Assembly: GCA_027382625.1 (NCBI GenBank) | Contig: JAJKFJ010022765.1 | Coordinates: forward strand, 20,245 to 84,244 | Direction: 5' to 3' | Length of the DNA stretch: 64,000 nt | Source of the DNA: Tetmemena sp. SeJ-2015 | Taxonomy: Eukaryota > Ciliophora > Spirotrichea > Sporadotrichida > Oxytrichidae | In this document: positions 30,201 through 43,156 of the stretch, in pieces | Position numbering within the stretch: position 1 is the stretch's first letter | Layout of the letters: each line of letters begins with the position of its first letter | Program-made: the position numbers and the translations under genes | Notes under the pieces: model-generated | The model's input: only the letters and a program-made list of their open reading frames with translations | Told to the model about the DNA's origin: nothing | Databases searched by the model: none

Positions 30201-31851
30201 TTTTCTGAGAAGAAGGAACCACATCAAGCAGCTTTTGATTGGGATCTTAGATCAAGATGCCTCTCAGTAAGCCACCATGACTAATATAAGCCAGAGAAAG
30301 TCTTAGATACTGAACAAGAGATATAGGATTTATTATAATTGTATTTCTGTGGCCACTCCTGACAGTAATTAAATGCAACATCTCTTTGACTAAAGATAAA
30401 CTTGCACCAGCATTGAGCAAGTCCAAGATGAAATTGCAACTTCCTTATTTTAAATGAATTACATTTAATTGCTAAAGGCTCTTAAAACAAGATCCTAGTT
30501 GGCCTATTGCAAACTTTAATTCTGCTCCTTTAAATAAACAAACGGCTTCGCATTTTCTTATTATAATTTGGTGATATTCAGAGACCTGGAAAGAGAAATT
30601 AAAAAGAGAGGGAAGAAGCACGGCTTGAACAAAGGCCTACAGGGAACTGAGAAGAAGTCAATAGCAAACAGAGAGAAACCAAAGGCTTTGGGTCAGGAGT
30701 ATCACCCAAAAAGCAATCAGCCTCTGGGTAGAGAGGGCAGCAGTTTGGTTTGAGCTTGCTTGGCAGCAATCTTCATAGAGACCAGACCTTAGCTGACCAA
30801 AGCAACTCAGTGAGTTCAGACTCTGACGATGCGGGGGATGAGGATGAGGAGGACGAGTCCGAGGAGGATGACGACCTGGTGACTGAGGTGGAGAGCGATG
30901 TGATGGACGAGGAGCAGCTCATGAAGCAAGGCAAGAAAGGCTTCTCCTCCAATAAGTTCGACCTCTACAGCAAGTACCTGATTAAAAATAATCTAATTTT
31001 ATTATTTATTGTTTATTTTGTTGCTTTACCTGAACGTGTTGCTGCTGAAGAACACGGACGACTACATAAGGGCGATGTACCAGAAGTACCTGAAGGCGAA
31101 GAGGAAGGGGAAGAACGAGCGGAAGGAGCAGAACTTCTACCAGCGCATGCAGCACGACATCCTCAAACGAAAACTAGAGGAAGAGCAAAAACAGATGCTC
31201 ATCCTCAAACAGCAGTCACAAATAATATAAGAAGATGTACATAATATTGTAACAGCAGACTGGGAGGTTTGAGAACAGCCTCTATCAAAGCTCAACCGTC
31301 TCACCCTAGGAGAGCCAGTCTAAACTACCAATTAGGTCGGGAATGCAAGACAACTCCTTCTCTAGAAAATAAATTATAAAAATTCATTTCAAGAATATTT
31401 TTTATTGAAGAAGGATGACGATAAGAGGAGGGCAGAAGATGCAGCTGCAGAGGATGATAACAGGGAGGAGCAGCAAGATGGGTATGGGCGATTTGACTAA
31501 CAAGACTAGAGACGAAAAGCGACTCAGAAGAGAGTCCATAATCAGAATTGAAGTTGAAAGTCTCTCCAAAAGCAAAGAAGTGCATGATGCTGCTGCCTCT
31601 TCCCTGGTGGTCAACTCTAGATACAACAAACACAGACTCAGCACCTTCCAGCAGATCAACTAGAACCCATCTAATGATAATAATAGTTTGAATGATTTAA
31701 ATAATCTTCGAGGTTTGCAAGTGCGAAGGAGTTGCAGGGAGTTCAAGGTTCAATAAATGAGGACGAATTGATCGAGGAGGATGAAGATGATAACAGCAAC
31801 TTCTCCCAGAAATTTTTAGAGGTACAGAAAACTACAAATAACCAGTCCTGA
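27231..31851 (+). CDS. Large Gln/Asn/acidic coiled-coil protein, unknown
   Basis: I do not recognise the family. ATG 27231 opens MSNPRSPQTLSYYKTKPQEA and is in frame with MIQSKHGKHKSLVPDYKLII. Further blocks are REIKLKHSLQQAKEKKQTMR, EKKLAQIMKNLKPGEMVVNG, LEDLQKKEELKDQYFFHAKN and KSLNYIADNSQFPEMQKIRS. Gln/Asn/Ser-rich sequence occupies 29200-29830. A 640 nt single open frame (30113-30752) includes VQDEIATSLFQMNYIQLLKA. An acidic stretch follows (DSDDAGDEDEEDESEEDDDL), then helical LLLKNTDDYIRAMYQKYLKA and RMQHDILKRKLEEEQKQMLI. The end is NFSQKFLEVQKTTNNQS before TGA 31849-31851. An ACCTGA-flanked IES is clear at 30982-31033. Several other joins, and frame changes near 29510, 30110, 30750 and 31270, are unresolved, so more than one gene is possible. 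Confidence 0.6.
30982..31033. other. IES, pointer ACCTGA
   Basis: ACCTGA at 30976-30981 and 31028-31033. Removing 52 bp joins FDLYSKYL to NVLLLKNTDDY in frame. Confidence 0.85.
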
Positions 31852-32294
31852 CCAGAAATTATAAGAAGATTAAGGATCATAGGGAATGAACAAATTTTAA
31901 TTTAATTTCTTCATGAATTGATATACTTTTGAGCATTTGAGTAGGCTTTAGTTTCGTAATTGCTGATGAGAGGTATTAATTCAAAATCTCCCGCTTATTA
32001 TCAATCAAATTTATTTTATAATAAGAATCGAAATTACAGTAGTTTTCCGCTTAATTGAAATTTGATTTTAATCTAATCAAAGGACAAAATGAAAACAATC
32101 ATTTCATAAAATATACCATAAATTTATATTTAACTTATCTTTTGGATAATTTTTTAATGAAATAGATAGTGAGAAGTTATTTTTAAAATTTTAAATCTGA
32201 AATGATTCTGATGATATTTAAAATTAATCGCAAAATACCCCCTTCTTTAAAAGAACCTTGATCTTTCGCCATTTCTAAGCTAAACCCTTAAACC
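31852..32294. other. Intergenic AT-rich region upstream of DHFR-TS
   Basis: No gene is seen. The sequence is strongly AT-rich until about 40 bp before the DHFR-TS start. Confidence 0.45.
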
Positions 32295-33986
<1,692 letters not shown>

Positions 33987-34242
33987 GGTCGCAGCAGCTC
34001 AGAGTGGTGACGACAGTTGCTCTTAAAACTTAAACTTAACAAGATTAATGTAGTATTACTAAATTAAATTCAAACTGGCCCGCCTTATAAAATTGCTTAG
34101 CTATGCAATGAAGCTTAGATATTTTGATAAAATTTAACTTTACCCTCTCTTTGCATACCTATAGAATGGAGTGAAAGTAAGTTTAGAGTTTAGCGTTAGT
34201 TGAAATCAAGTATTCTAATTAAGGGATATAGCATTAGCAACT
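33987..34242. other. Convergent 3' intergenic region
   Basis: About 250 bp of AT-rich DNA between the stops of DHFR-TS and the minus-strand prefoldin-like gene. No other gene is seen. Confidence 0.4.
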
Positions 34243-34823
34243 TCAAATATAGTCATCCTCTTCTTCATCTTCATCTTCCTCATCCTCCTCATCAATCTGA
34301 TTTCTGTTGTTGATTCTCTTCTTTAGTTTGGCTTGCTTTTAATCCTCTCTCATCAAAAGCTCCACCACATAGGGGTCCATCTCCTGAGTCATCACATTCC
34401 ATAAATATTCATTCTTACAATATTCTCTCTTGATATATCACATTCGGAGCGAGTTTGAGAAGTTGGGAAAAACCCTTTCTGTTTGATTTGTGATCTAGTC
34501 TCGTCCACCAATTTGTTGAGCTTGACTTGGTCTCCTTCAACCAGAGCGATGATGTTCTTCCTGGGGAGTCTGAGCATGTTGTCTCCGTAGCTCAACCACA
34601 GCTTGCTGCTCTGCTGAGTTATCTCGCCTCTTCTGAAAGCACCTAAGCATTCTCAAATATAATGAAAGTGAGAAGATAAAATATTTATGTTATATTATTC
34701 TCTGTTATGGTTTCTCTTCCTGTCATACTCAACCAGCTGCTGTTTGAGTGTGAGTATCTCCTCAGCCAGTTTCTCAATCTGCATTAGTCTCCTCATAGTC
34801 TCCTGCATGTCGCCTGAGATCAT
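34243..34823 (-). CDS. PDRG1-like prefoldin-family protein with acidic tail
   Basis: PDRG1 is a small prefoldin-like subunit of the R2TP/URI co-chaperone complex. I chose the start at 34823 (MISGDMQETMRRLMQIEKLA) because it runs straight into the conserved helix. Next come EEILTLKQQLVEYDRKRNHN, RECLGAFRRGEITQQSS, KLWLSYGDNMLRLPRKNIIA and LVEGDQVKLNKLVDETRSQI, the helix-hairpin-helix pattern of PDRG1. An IES with pointer GAGAAT (gene strand) near 34630-34690 joins RKRNHNRE to CLGAF. After about residue 110 the frame changes to EYLWNVMTQEMDPYVVELLM and a very acidic tail (EEDEEDEDEEEDDYI), stopping at 34243-34245. The frame change near 34440-34470 is unexplained. The tail is longer than usual for the family. 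Confidence 0.7.
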
Positions 34824-35079
34824 GGATTCCCCATTTTGCAAATACGAAGTGTTCAAAGTACAGAGTCTTTACTTGTTTTGATGTCATTTTGACTGTAATT
34901 ATATTATCTCTTTCTTTTTCACTAAATTGGAATTAATTATGGATTGGTGGTTGGAAAATGATAAATTTATTTGTGGCATTATATTTTAAATTTAATTACT
35001 CAGACTACTTTCATGGCAGCCACTCTCCAAGACATTCACACACACATATATAATTAATTTTATTGTGGTCTTTTTTTAA
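34824..35079. other. Divergent intergenic region
   Basis: About 255 bp between the prefoldin-like and EF-hand/C2 genes, which point away from each other. It is AT-rich. An alternative upstream exon for the prefoldin gene (ATG 34887, GT-AG intron) exists but does not join in frame. Confidence 0.4.
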
Positions 35080-37330
35080 ATGTTTGATTCTGACTGGCTC
35101 TCCGATATCGAGACAAGACCCCCCCTTATAAAGGTAATCTAAAGTGAAAAATAATTCCACTCTCCAATCCTATCATTCCTTCTTCCCTTCATAAAAAAAG
35201 CAAGTTACTCACGCTAAGTTAGCAATCTATCAAATTTTTTAAAGCAAAATTGTCCTGTTTGAACTTTTCTGAATGCAATTTCTATGAACGTTAATAAGTG
35301 TGAATATGGATTGAAATGCAACATTCCCAGATTCTAATAATTCTATATAGGAAGGAGATCACGACAAGTACCCCAGGGTTAGCCAGGTGCTTATGAAGAT
35401 AACCCTATGCAGAGGATGTTAGCAGAGACTTAGAGCTAAGCTCACCATGCGGAGCACATGATCGCAAGGGAAAGAGAATACGAGAAAGTGCAGCAGAAGC
35501 TCTTTGAAGAATTCAGCAAACTCGATTTGAATCAGGATGGACTCATCACGCTCGAGGAAATTGTCGAGTTCAATAAATATATATAAATAGATATATTGAA
35601 TTAAAGTTCTTAACAAAACAGGTAAATATCAAAAGCGATTTCAAAGACTAGGATGAAATAAGACTTAAACTTTATGAATGAAAGGCTGATCTTTATACTT
35701 TAGGCGTAAGAACACGGGGTGGAAGTAGATACGAGGGTAGCTCAAGAGTTATACGCAGAGATAGACACTAACCAAGATGGCCGCATATCGCTCTAAGAAT
35801 TTGTCGAGTCCTACTTTCATAATAATGATAATTAAATTATTACTTTGCACAATAAAGAGAACTTCCATAATAAAATAGTTAGGATTTTTTCGATTAAGAG
35901 AAGTGGAAGAAAGAATAGAAGAATTGAACAAGATAATTGTCGAGGACGAGGGAAAGCGAGTAGAACTGCAAGCCAAGTACAGAGAGATCGATGAGACAGA
36001 GCAAACGAATCAGCATGGAATCATGATAGGGTCAGTGCTCACAGCTAACGTCATTGAGGCAAGAGAACTCAGGAGCAACAAACTGGGAGCGCCAAACCCT
36101 TACGTAGTGCTGACGATAGAAGGCCAAAGATCTCAAACTGACTAAGTCAAAACTAGCACCGACCCCCTATGGAACGAAATCATCACATTTGATATCACAA
36201 CAGGCAGGGAAGCACTCTTCATCCAAGTTTTCGATAGAGGTACAGTGGGCTAGGACCAACTTATCTCCTCATTTAAATATACCTTACTCTATATCCTAGA
36301 TTCTTATCGGTTAGTGTGAGATAGACATCACACAATTGAATGACTAGTACAAGCACGATGAGTGGTTCAACTTGGAGAACGAGAGAGGAGATCAGCTCAC
36401 AGGCAAAATCAGACTCATGCTCCATTGGATTCACAGTAGAAGGCGCTTTCTTTAAGAGATCCTCAAGATTCAAGATCTCGCATTAGAAGAGGAGAAGAAC
36501 GAAAGAGAGGCACTCGTCTATCAACTCGAGAATATGAAGAAACCCTTTGGCTTCATTTCATCCTACTATCAGCAAGAAAAAATTCTATCTGGAGGGTCAA
36601 GTATCATGCAGAGTGAGAAGATAGCTAAGCTTCAAAGCTAGATGTTTGTGAAAGAGAAGTAGTTTGAGCAGAGACTAGATGAGGTAACTAATGTAGTAGC
36701 AGAGAAACTGGGATTCAGAGAGATCCCTTGGTATAAAGTGACTGTCTTCCTGACAGTCATTTACTCAGCCCTAACCGTCTTAATCTGCTTCTACAGAGAA
36801 GATTTCCTGAATGTAAGAAAAGAACATTTTCTCTTAACGCTCTCTCTTTAGCTAACTGTATGCACAGTCGCTGCTTACATGTTATTGAACAAGGAACGAG
36901 TAACTCAAAACACCTTCCGCTACTTAGTGCTTGGAGTGATAATTAGCATCTTCTACGATTTGGCTTGGTTCTCAGTCAAATCCTATGAATACGAGGGGTA
37001 TTATAAGAATGACGCTGCTGTGACTGCCCAAGAGAGAGCCCTGAGAAGGTTCGCCTTCTACGCATCTGTTTTTTCCTTCTTCCTCAGATTAATCATTGCC
37101 CTCGTGTACTGGAAAGACTCCCTAGATTATGATAACATTATGCTTGGAAGGAAGTTCTAAGCACCCCTTGAGGTAAACTCGCTTTAATAAAGTTCAGATT
37201 AATAGATTATTGATTGATTATTGGTTTACAGCAACCTTCTCCGAAGTAAAGAAACGAGTAAGTGTTCTTGAGGGACCTCAGTCCACAGGGCAAGTCTAGG
37301 GGTGTTGGCAATTTCAGATTCCAGAACTGA
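35080..37330 (+). CDS. EF-hand plus C2-domain membrane protein
   Basis: Probably a calcium-responsive membrane protein. ATG 35080 opens MFDSDWLSDIETRPPLIK, then an insert. A helix follows (NPMQRMLAETQSQAHHAEHM), then two canonical EF-hands: DLNQDGLITLEE (35526-35561) and DTNQDGRISLQE (35767-35802). A coiled coil (VEERIEELNKIIVEDEGKRV) leads to a C2 domain, IGSVLTANVIEARELRSNKL, NPYVVLTIEGQRSQTDQ, DPLWNEIITFDITTGREALF and GQCEIDITQL. A second coiled coil precedes the membrane segments VTVFLTVIYSALTVLICFYR, YLVLGVIISIFYDLAWF and FAFYASVFSFFLRLIIALVY. The final GT-AG intron (about 37171-37231) joins APLE to QPSPK. The stop is TGA 37328-37330. An IES lies at 36266-36308. The EF-hand plus C2 plus C-terminal anchor layout suggests a vesicle or membrane-contact role; that is inference. 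Confidence 0.85.
36266..36308. other. IES in C2 domain, pointer CTTATC
   Basis: CTTATC at 36260-36265 and 36303-36308. Removing 43 bp gives TVGQDQLIGQCEIDITQL, a continuous C2 strand. Confidence 0.9.
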
Positions 37331-37522
37331 TTTTCCTTCTATAAATAAGCGAACAATAAATTAAAGTTTTGCAGTTTCTTGCCTATATTCATTCGTTGCC
37401 CTTTGAACAAATATTAGAGGAGCTTGCTGAATGATAATAATTCTAAGCCGCAAATAAACTCCATAAATATTTTTATACACTAACTAAATTGTCCTTCTTC
37501 TTTCCTATCAAATTCTGAAGCT

Positions 37523-38349
37523 TCAAGCCTTGAGGTTTGGGTTCTCCAATGGTTTTTCTATATAAGTTTATTAGACCACATCTTGGGAATGTTAGTAGTG
37601 ATTATTTAAGTATTTCATATAAAGCGCATCTGTATATTCTTACCTGAAACCTGCTCTAATTTTTGCTTATCCTCTGCTTTGAGTTTTATAAAACTTTAAA
37701 AATCAAAATTTTTATTTAAATGAGTTGTTCTATGGCTTAGAGTTCTGACTGAGTGAAGAGATTCTCGAATTTTTTCTCCTTTTTCTTTTCCTCTAATCTG
37801 GTTTGGATATAGTCGAACATGCTGGGTCTATTATCCATCCACTGATAGCGTCTGCGCTCCCTTATCATGCAGTTGTTGAAGTTCTTTATCTCTTCAGAGC
37901 AGTCTGAGCTGCCCTCCCACTCCATAGGTTGAGACTTCTTTATTAAGCCGCAGTAGTTCACCTCGCAACCTAAAATAGTAATTTAGATTCATCAATCATG
38001 AATTATTCAGTACTATCAAGACTATATCGCAAATTTGCTTTATCTTAATAGGAATGAGAACTTCATTTCTATTATAACTCTATCTTCTCTTTTTCTATAG
38101 TCATTTAGTTTTCCACTTACCAAGATCTCTGCAGAGCATCATAGCCATGTCATCTATGGAAAGACTAGGGGATGCTGCATAGTGAGTCCAGTAAGTCGAT
38201 TGCTTCAAGCACTCTGCATACAAAGCTTTGGGGTGCTTGTCTGAGGCGATAGACTTCGCATCTTTCTCGGTTTGTGAGAGCAAAATGTTGGTGTTAACTG
38301 GATTGCTCTCAAACTTTTTCTTCTCTGCCTGCCAAAATTCCTCAGTCAT
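37523..38349 (-). CDS. Twin CX9C mitochondrial-type protein
   Basis: Twin CX9C proteins are imported into the mitochondrial intermembrane space by the Mia40 route and often assist respiratory-chain assembly. It starts at 38349 (MTEEFWQAEKKKFESNPVNT). The first motif is C-RDLGCEVNY-C, formed only after a GT-AG intron (about 37971-38122) is spliced between DLG and CEV. The second motif, C-SEEIKNFNN-C, lies in the next exon (NFNNCMIRERRRYQWMDNRP). The helix RLEEKKKEKKFENLFTQSEL follows. The 3' end, taken as LENPNLKA at 37523-37525, is less certain because of a further insert. The exact family (CMC, COA or similar) is not clear. Its 5' end is the source of decayed fragments found throughout the array to the right. 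Confidence 0.78.
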
Positions 38350-38565
38350 TTTCCTTTCTACGCTTCTATCAGTATCTAAATTAGATTAAATCTTTATTTT
38401 TTTTCAACCCCTTTCTAGAAAACAATTCCTTTGTGATACTATAATTTCTATATTGTTTTATAAATAATTAAATTAGATTTGCTAATCTAGCTTTGAAATT
38501 AATTCTGCACATAAGTACCTTGGAAAGTAAAAAATTTAAATTGAAGTATTTTACTTCTATATTAT

Positions 38566-40113
38566 TCAAGTATACAAATCATCATCTTCATAATCATCAA
38601 CATACTTTTAAGAGTCAGTGTAAATTTCAATTTCTTTGATTTTGAAGTATGATTTCCCAGCTAAATAATCATTTTTTGAAATTTTAAGCTTTTAAAGCAT
38701 TTCATTTAGCTGGGGAGATTTATAATCATCCAAGTTGCTATAACCATGTGTCATTTAAGAGTATTAGCTAAATAAAGAACATCCTCTACTTCCAATTTCT
38801 ATAATGTTTCCTTTTTTGTGCATCATATTTTCATCCAGAGAGTGAATCATTTCATGATCAATTGAGAAAAAAAAGAAAGTTTCTTTCTTTTCTTCATTAT
38901 TTCTAAAATATGGTGTATGTTCAAAGCTCCCAAAGCATTTTCCAAGATCAGATTTTATTAGAATTAATAATGGATATTAACGGTATTCATTATACACCCA
39001 ATAGAAAGAAGATAATTTTTCATAACTTCCTCTGTAAAATGCATTAGCTTGATATTTCAAAATTATAAATTTAATTTTCTCTAGTTTTTTAAATAATCTT
39101 GATTAAAAAGTCCACTTTACTAGGTGAAACAATTTATGAGCCTATAAAGCCATAAAGAACTTATGAATATTAAGGTTACTTTTTCCATTCCTCTATTTCC
39201 TACTCTTTTAAATCTGGGAAATTTATCGAATTTAAATCACTTTCCATCGATTATAAGCCTAAACAAAGCTTTTATATTTTACGAGCATTTATTTAGTATT
39301 CCTTTCTATTGCACATACTACCCTCAATAACTATATTTTCCAAGAAGGTTATTTATTCTTAAATTTTAAGATGCCATTCATTAAGAATCTTTAAATCATT
39401 TTGCTTCTCTCTTATCAAATCATGCCATTAAATATCGATGATATTCGGAAAACCAGGTCTACAATCTTAACAAAAAAGCTCCACGTTCATTGATTTATCG
39501 CTTAAGGTGGTAGAGCAAAACTAATTCTTATGCTTCTCGCACTTGATATATAATTATTTCCCGACTCTTTCTAGATTGCTCTCCATAATACGCATGATAG
39601 CTTTTACGTAAAGAAAAAAAAGATATGATTGCAGATTCAAGAAAAAGATTAGAAATAAGACTCTCATGATATTTAATTACCTCAAATATAAGTAGAATCT
39701 TTAATTTGAAGAGTTCATTACATTATTTTATGCATGAATTAATAAAAATTCTTTGCAGCAAATCATAATTTTTAAGGAGAATAATGTCAAATAATTTAAA
39801 ATTAGCTAATTTAAACTCCTCCTTTTCTAACTCTTTGTCTCTGTATTACTTCACAATGCTTTTGTAATTTATAAAAAATTTTCTAAAATCAACACACCAT
39901 TTGAAAATTAGCATAATTAATTTATATGGGTTTTTGAGGAATCTATTACTCTACATGATCTATTGGGCACTCAAATAGATTCTAGTCTTGAGGGTTTTTA
40001 AAAGAGTTGAAGCAGCTCTCACATATCGTGTCACCGCACTCAGGCAGGATCACAGGCTTTCTATTTTCGAGGTTAAAACTACGGTTGCAAGCAAGACAAA
40101 TGGTGGTTTCCAT
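38566..40113 (-). CDS. RING / B-box-like / coiled-coil / TLDc protein, array copy 1
   Basis: It starts at 40113 (METTICLACNRSFNLENRKP). The RING-like zinc finger has C-x2-C, then CGDTICESC, then CPID. An insert of about 300 bp (39640-39940) follows. A helix (VKAIMRIMESNLERVGKQLY) leads to a B-box-like finger IKCEKHKNQFCSTTLSDKSM with ELFCQDC, then a coiled-coil region with HDLIREKQNDLKIL. The C-terminal TLDc domain contains CFGSFEHTPYFR, ETFFFFSIDHEMIHSLDENM, NDYLAGKSYFKIKEIEIYTD and stops at 38566-38568. RING proteins are commonly ubiquitin ligases, and TLDc domains are linked to oxidative-stress protection and V-ATPase binding; the combined role is unknown. Compared with its paralogues, this copy has the fewest large insertions in the TLDc part. 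Confidence 0.8.
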
Positions 40114-40280
40114 TTTCAAAATTGGTAAGAAATCGAATCCTTTATCTATTAATTGATTATTATTTATGCTTTTTTATCAGATAAGAAGTTGTATGTAAGA
40201 ATGTAACCAACCGAGTGAAAGATAGTAATATTTAATTAAATTAGTAGATTTAGTATTTTCTGTGCTCACTTTTATCTTAA

Positions 40281-40597
40281 ATGAACTCATAGCAATAACA
40301 AAACCCACCCTACTTCTATAATAATTCCCTCTCAAACATCGCACCCGACCATCATTAACTATAAATAATAAGATGAAAATATGAATTTGCGTGTGAATGA
40401 ATTTATCTGTGCGAGGTGTTGGAGCAATCGAAGCTTCCAGAGATTGCCTACAGATTTAACCCTGCCGGTAAGCCACAACCCTCCCTTTAATCATGATTTA
40501 AATATTGTGATGAGTGAATTGCATTTAGTATGAGTGTGTAGAGGATGACAGAATATTTACCTGCGACAAGCATCAGCAAAGACTAATCTTTTACTGA
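40281..40597 (+). CDS. Small zinc-binding protein, array copy 1
   Basis: ATG 40281 opens MNSQQQQNPPYFYNNSLSNI, then APDH. After a small insert the conserved block reads FICARCWSNRSFQRLPTDLT. A GT-AG intron (40468-40528) is followed by YECVEDDRIFTCDKHQQRLI, then FY. The pattern C-x2-C, C, C-x2-H suggests one zinc site. TAA/TAG codons encode Gln. In this copy a TGA (40595-40597) follows FY, whereas copies 2-4 read GGQTWMDWEQK beyond that point, so copy 1 is truncated by a nonsense change. The gene lies back to back with the RING-TLDc gene, sharing a conserved intergenic segment of about 170 bp. I know of no named family. Confidence 0.65.
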
Positions 40598-40873
40598 GGA
40601 TAAACATGGATAAAAATTGGGAGTAGAAATTAAAATAATTTTCAAATTTTTCTTGTAAACTATAATGATTCTTATTTACAAAGTAGAGACACTTAGATTA
40701 GCGAAGAGAATTTGACTACAGATTGGCCTAATAAGAAATTTAAGAAATTAAAAAGTTTTCGCGATGCCAAATACTGATAGTATAGTTTTTTCAATAAACT
40801 GCAGGAAGATTTTATAATATAAAGATTCAATAAGGAGGATAAATAAATTTTATTGTCAATACAAATATTAATA

Positions 40874-41527
40874 TGATGATTATTTACATTTATTATTCTG
40901 ACAATCAAGGGTTAGGTCAAAAGTTAAATAAACGTTGATTTTTGTTCAAAATTATTTGAAATAGCATGTTTGTAGACATTTTCAGTTGTAAGGTTGATAT
41001 CTAATCTAGTTCAGATTTAAATAAAGTAAAGTAAAGTAAAATATTAGGAATAAAACAAATAATCAATTTTAAAACCAGCACTTATTCAGTACTAGTTCTA
41101 ATATAGAATTATTATCCTATGTAAGCAGATTTAAATAAATACCCGAAATTAAATAAAATAAATAAGATCAACTTTAAATTTTTAACTTTCCCTGGTGGAT
41201 TGGTTTATATTCAGGCGTCCCCATCTCAAACTACCGCACCTCCATTTCCACTAATCCACCATTCCACCGCAGCTAAATTTAGAGATCAGGTCCACCAGGG
41301 TGCCACCCGCAGTCCAACATGTACGATCTCGCCTCTGAGTGCCAACAGTATCAAGAAGCCGGAGTTTGATCCAGTACCAGTGAGGAGTCCCCCAAGGGGG
41401 TGAGGGTTCGAACCCTACCGGTAGCTTCATATTACCATCCTCCACTGCTACTGCTGCTCTCTCCCCTTTCTTCCACTCTCAAAACACCAACTCAACCACA
41501 CACACACACACACAACCACACACACAC

Positions 41528-41570
<43 letters not shown>

Positions 41571-42157
41571 CACACAACACACACACACACACACATACCA
41601 TCACTTCCCACCGGTATGGTTCGAACCCTCACCCCCTTGGGGGACTCCTCACTGGTACTGGATCAAACTCCGGCTTCTTGATACTGTTGGCACTCAGAGG
41701 CGAGATCGTACATGTTGGACTGCGGTGGCACCCTGGTGGACCTGATCTCTAAATTTAGCTGCGGTGGAATGGTGGATTAGTGGAAATGGAGGTGCGGTAG
41801 TTTGAGATGGGGACGCCTGAATATAAACCAATCCACCAGGGAAAGTTAAAAATTTAAAGTTGATCTTATTTATTTTATTTAATTTCGGGTATTTATTTAA
41901 ATCTGCTTACATAGGATAATAATTCTATATTAGAACTAGTACTGAATAAGTGCTGGTTTTAAAATTGATTATTTGTTTTATTCCTAATATTTTACTTTAC
42001 TTTACTTTATTTAAATCTGAACTAGATTAGATATCAACCTTACAACTGAAAATGTCTACAAACATGCTATTTCAAATAATTTTGAACAAAAATCAACGTT
42101 TATTTAACTTTTGACCTAACCCTTGATTGTCAGAATAATAAATGTAAATAATCATCA
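40874..42157. repeat. 1.28 kb near-perfect palindrome (foldback element)
   Basis: The left arm (40874-41422) is the reverse complement of the right arm (41611-42157) with very few differences, for example one extra C near 41311 and one substitution beside the sequence GGTTCGAACC. The roughly 190 bp centre holds a CA microsatellite. There is no long ORF. A shorter derivative lies at about 50422-50565, which argues that this is a real repeat family. The element sits between array units 1 and 2. Confidence 0.9.
41496..41596. repeat. (CA)n microsatellite
   Basis: An interrupted CA dinucleotide run of about 100 bp at the centre of the palindrome. Confidence 0.95.
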
Positions 42158-42821
42158 GCAAGCAAGGAGTTGTTAAATTTCATCTTCCTTACTAATAAAG
42201 TCTCGTATATAATGATGTTTTGGAGAATTTTTAATTTAATAAATATGCTTTCTCGCATGATAAATAAAATATTTAATATTGAAATAGTCTTGACTCAAAA
42301 GAGAATTTCTGATCGTAATGTTTTTTAAAAGGATTAAAGATTTTTTTTAATATATAAAATTTATAGTGTGATAGATAGCTTCGCCTTATATTTAAAGTAT
42401 CCTTCGAAAGATAAGTTAAATTTTTCACTCATTAGTTCTTAATTAGTTGAGACTAGTGTTTGAAAAGACTGATTTCTATCACTTACTTGTGCTAATATAG
42501 TGATGTCTGCTCCGATTTTGCATTACTAGCTATAAACTCGGGCTTTACTGTTAGTAAACACTTTTTAGTCTTGAAAGATAGAGTTTCGTTCTCATTTGCA
42601 GTTTTACATAATTAAATTAAGAACATTTTTTAAAAAACCAGATTTGAACTTATAATATAAGTGTGGTTATTTTCCATGAATCACACTTCTTTTTTGCAAT
42701 TGCTATTTTATAGATTACCAAGATATCTACAAAGCTAAAAAATGATAAGAAATGATATTCTTAAAATTTAGTAAAATAAGAAGACTGCTTTGAGATAATA
42801 ACAGAAACATTTGGGCCTGAG
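42158..42821. other. AT-rich spacer in the array
   Basis: No gene is seen between the palindrome and the CX9C remnant. The sequence has no obvious counterpart in the other units. Confidence 0.4.
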
Positions 42822-42990
42822 GTGATAGTCTTCGCATCTTTCTCAATTTGTGAGAGCATTATATTTGTGTAGACTGGATTGCCCTCAAAATTTTTCTTCT
42901 CTGCTTACCAAAAATCCTCAGTCATTTTTCTTTCTACTCTTTCTATCTGCGTCTAAATTAGATTGAATCTATATTTTGCTTTTAACTCTT
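42822..42990 (-). pseudogene. 5' remnant of the twin CX9C gene, fragment 1
   Basis: On the minus strand it reads MTEDFWQAEKKNFEGNP and LSQIEKDAKTIT. This matches the CX9C protein N-terminus (MTEEFWQAEKKKFESNP) with substitutions. The homology breaks off at about residue 35. It lies just downstream of RING-TLDc copy 2, as the full gene does for copy 1. Confidence 0.8.
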
Positions 42991-43156
42991 TCTAGAATAT
43001 ACCTCCTTTGTGAAAATTAAGTCAGAATTTATAATAGTATTTTCTTCTAAATTAGTGAAATAAGAATTGCAAATTTTCATTTAGCTAGGAATTCAGATAA
43101 TTGACATCTTCTCATATTGAATAATCTATTTTCTTGATTTAAAATCGATGTATTAA

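Noticed and set aside
41405..41425. Sequence GGTTCGAACC resembling a tRNA B-box in each palindrome arm
   Set aside because: The T-stem pairs poorly and no matching acceptor or anticodon arm could be found, so a tRNA or tRNA-derived SINE is not supported.
41400..41681. Plus-strand open frame through the CA repeat
   Set aside because: It is made of Thr/His dipeptides from the microsatellite inside a palindrome. No protein evidence.
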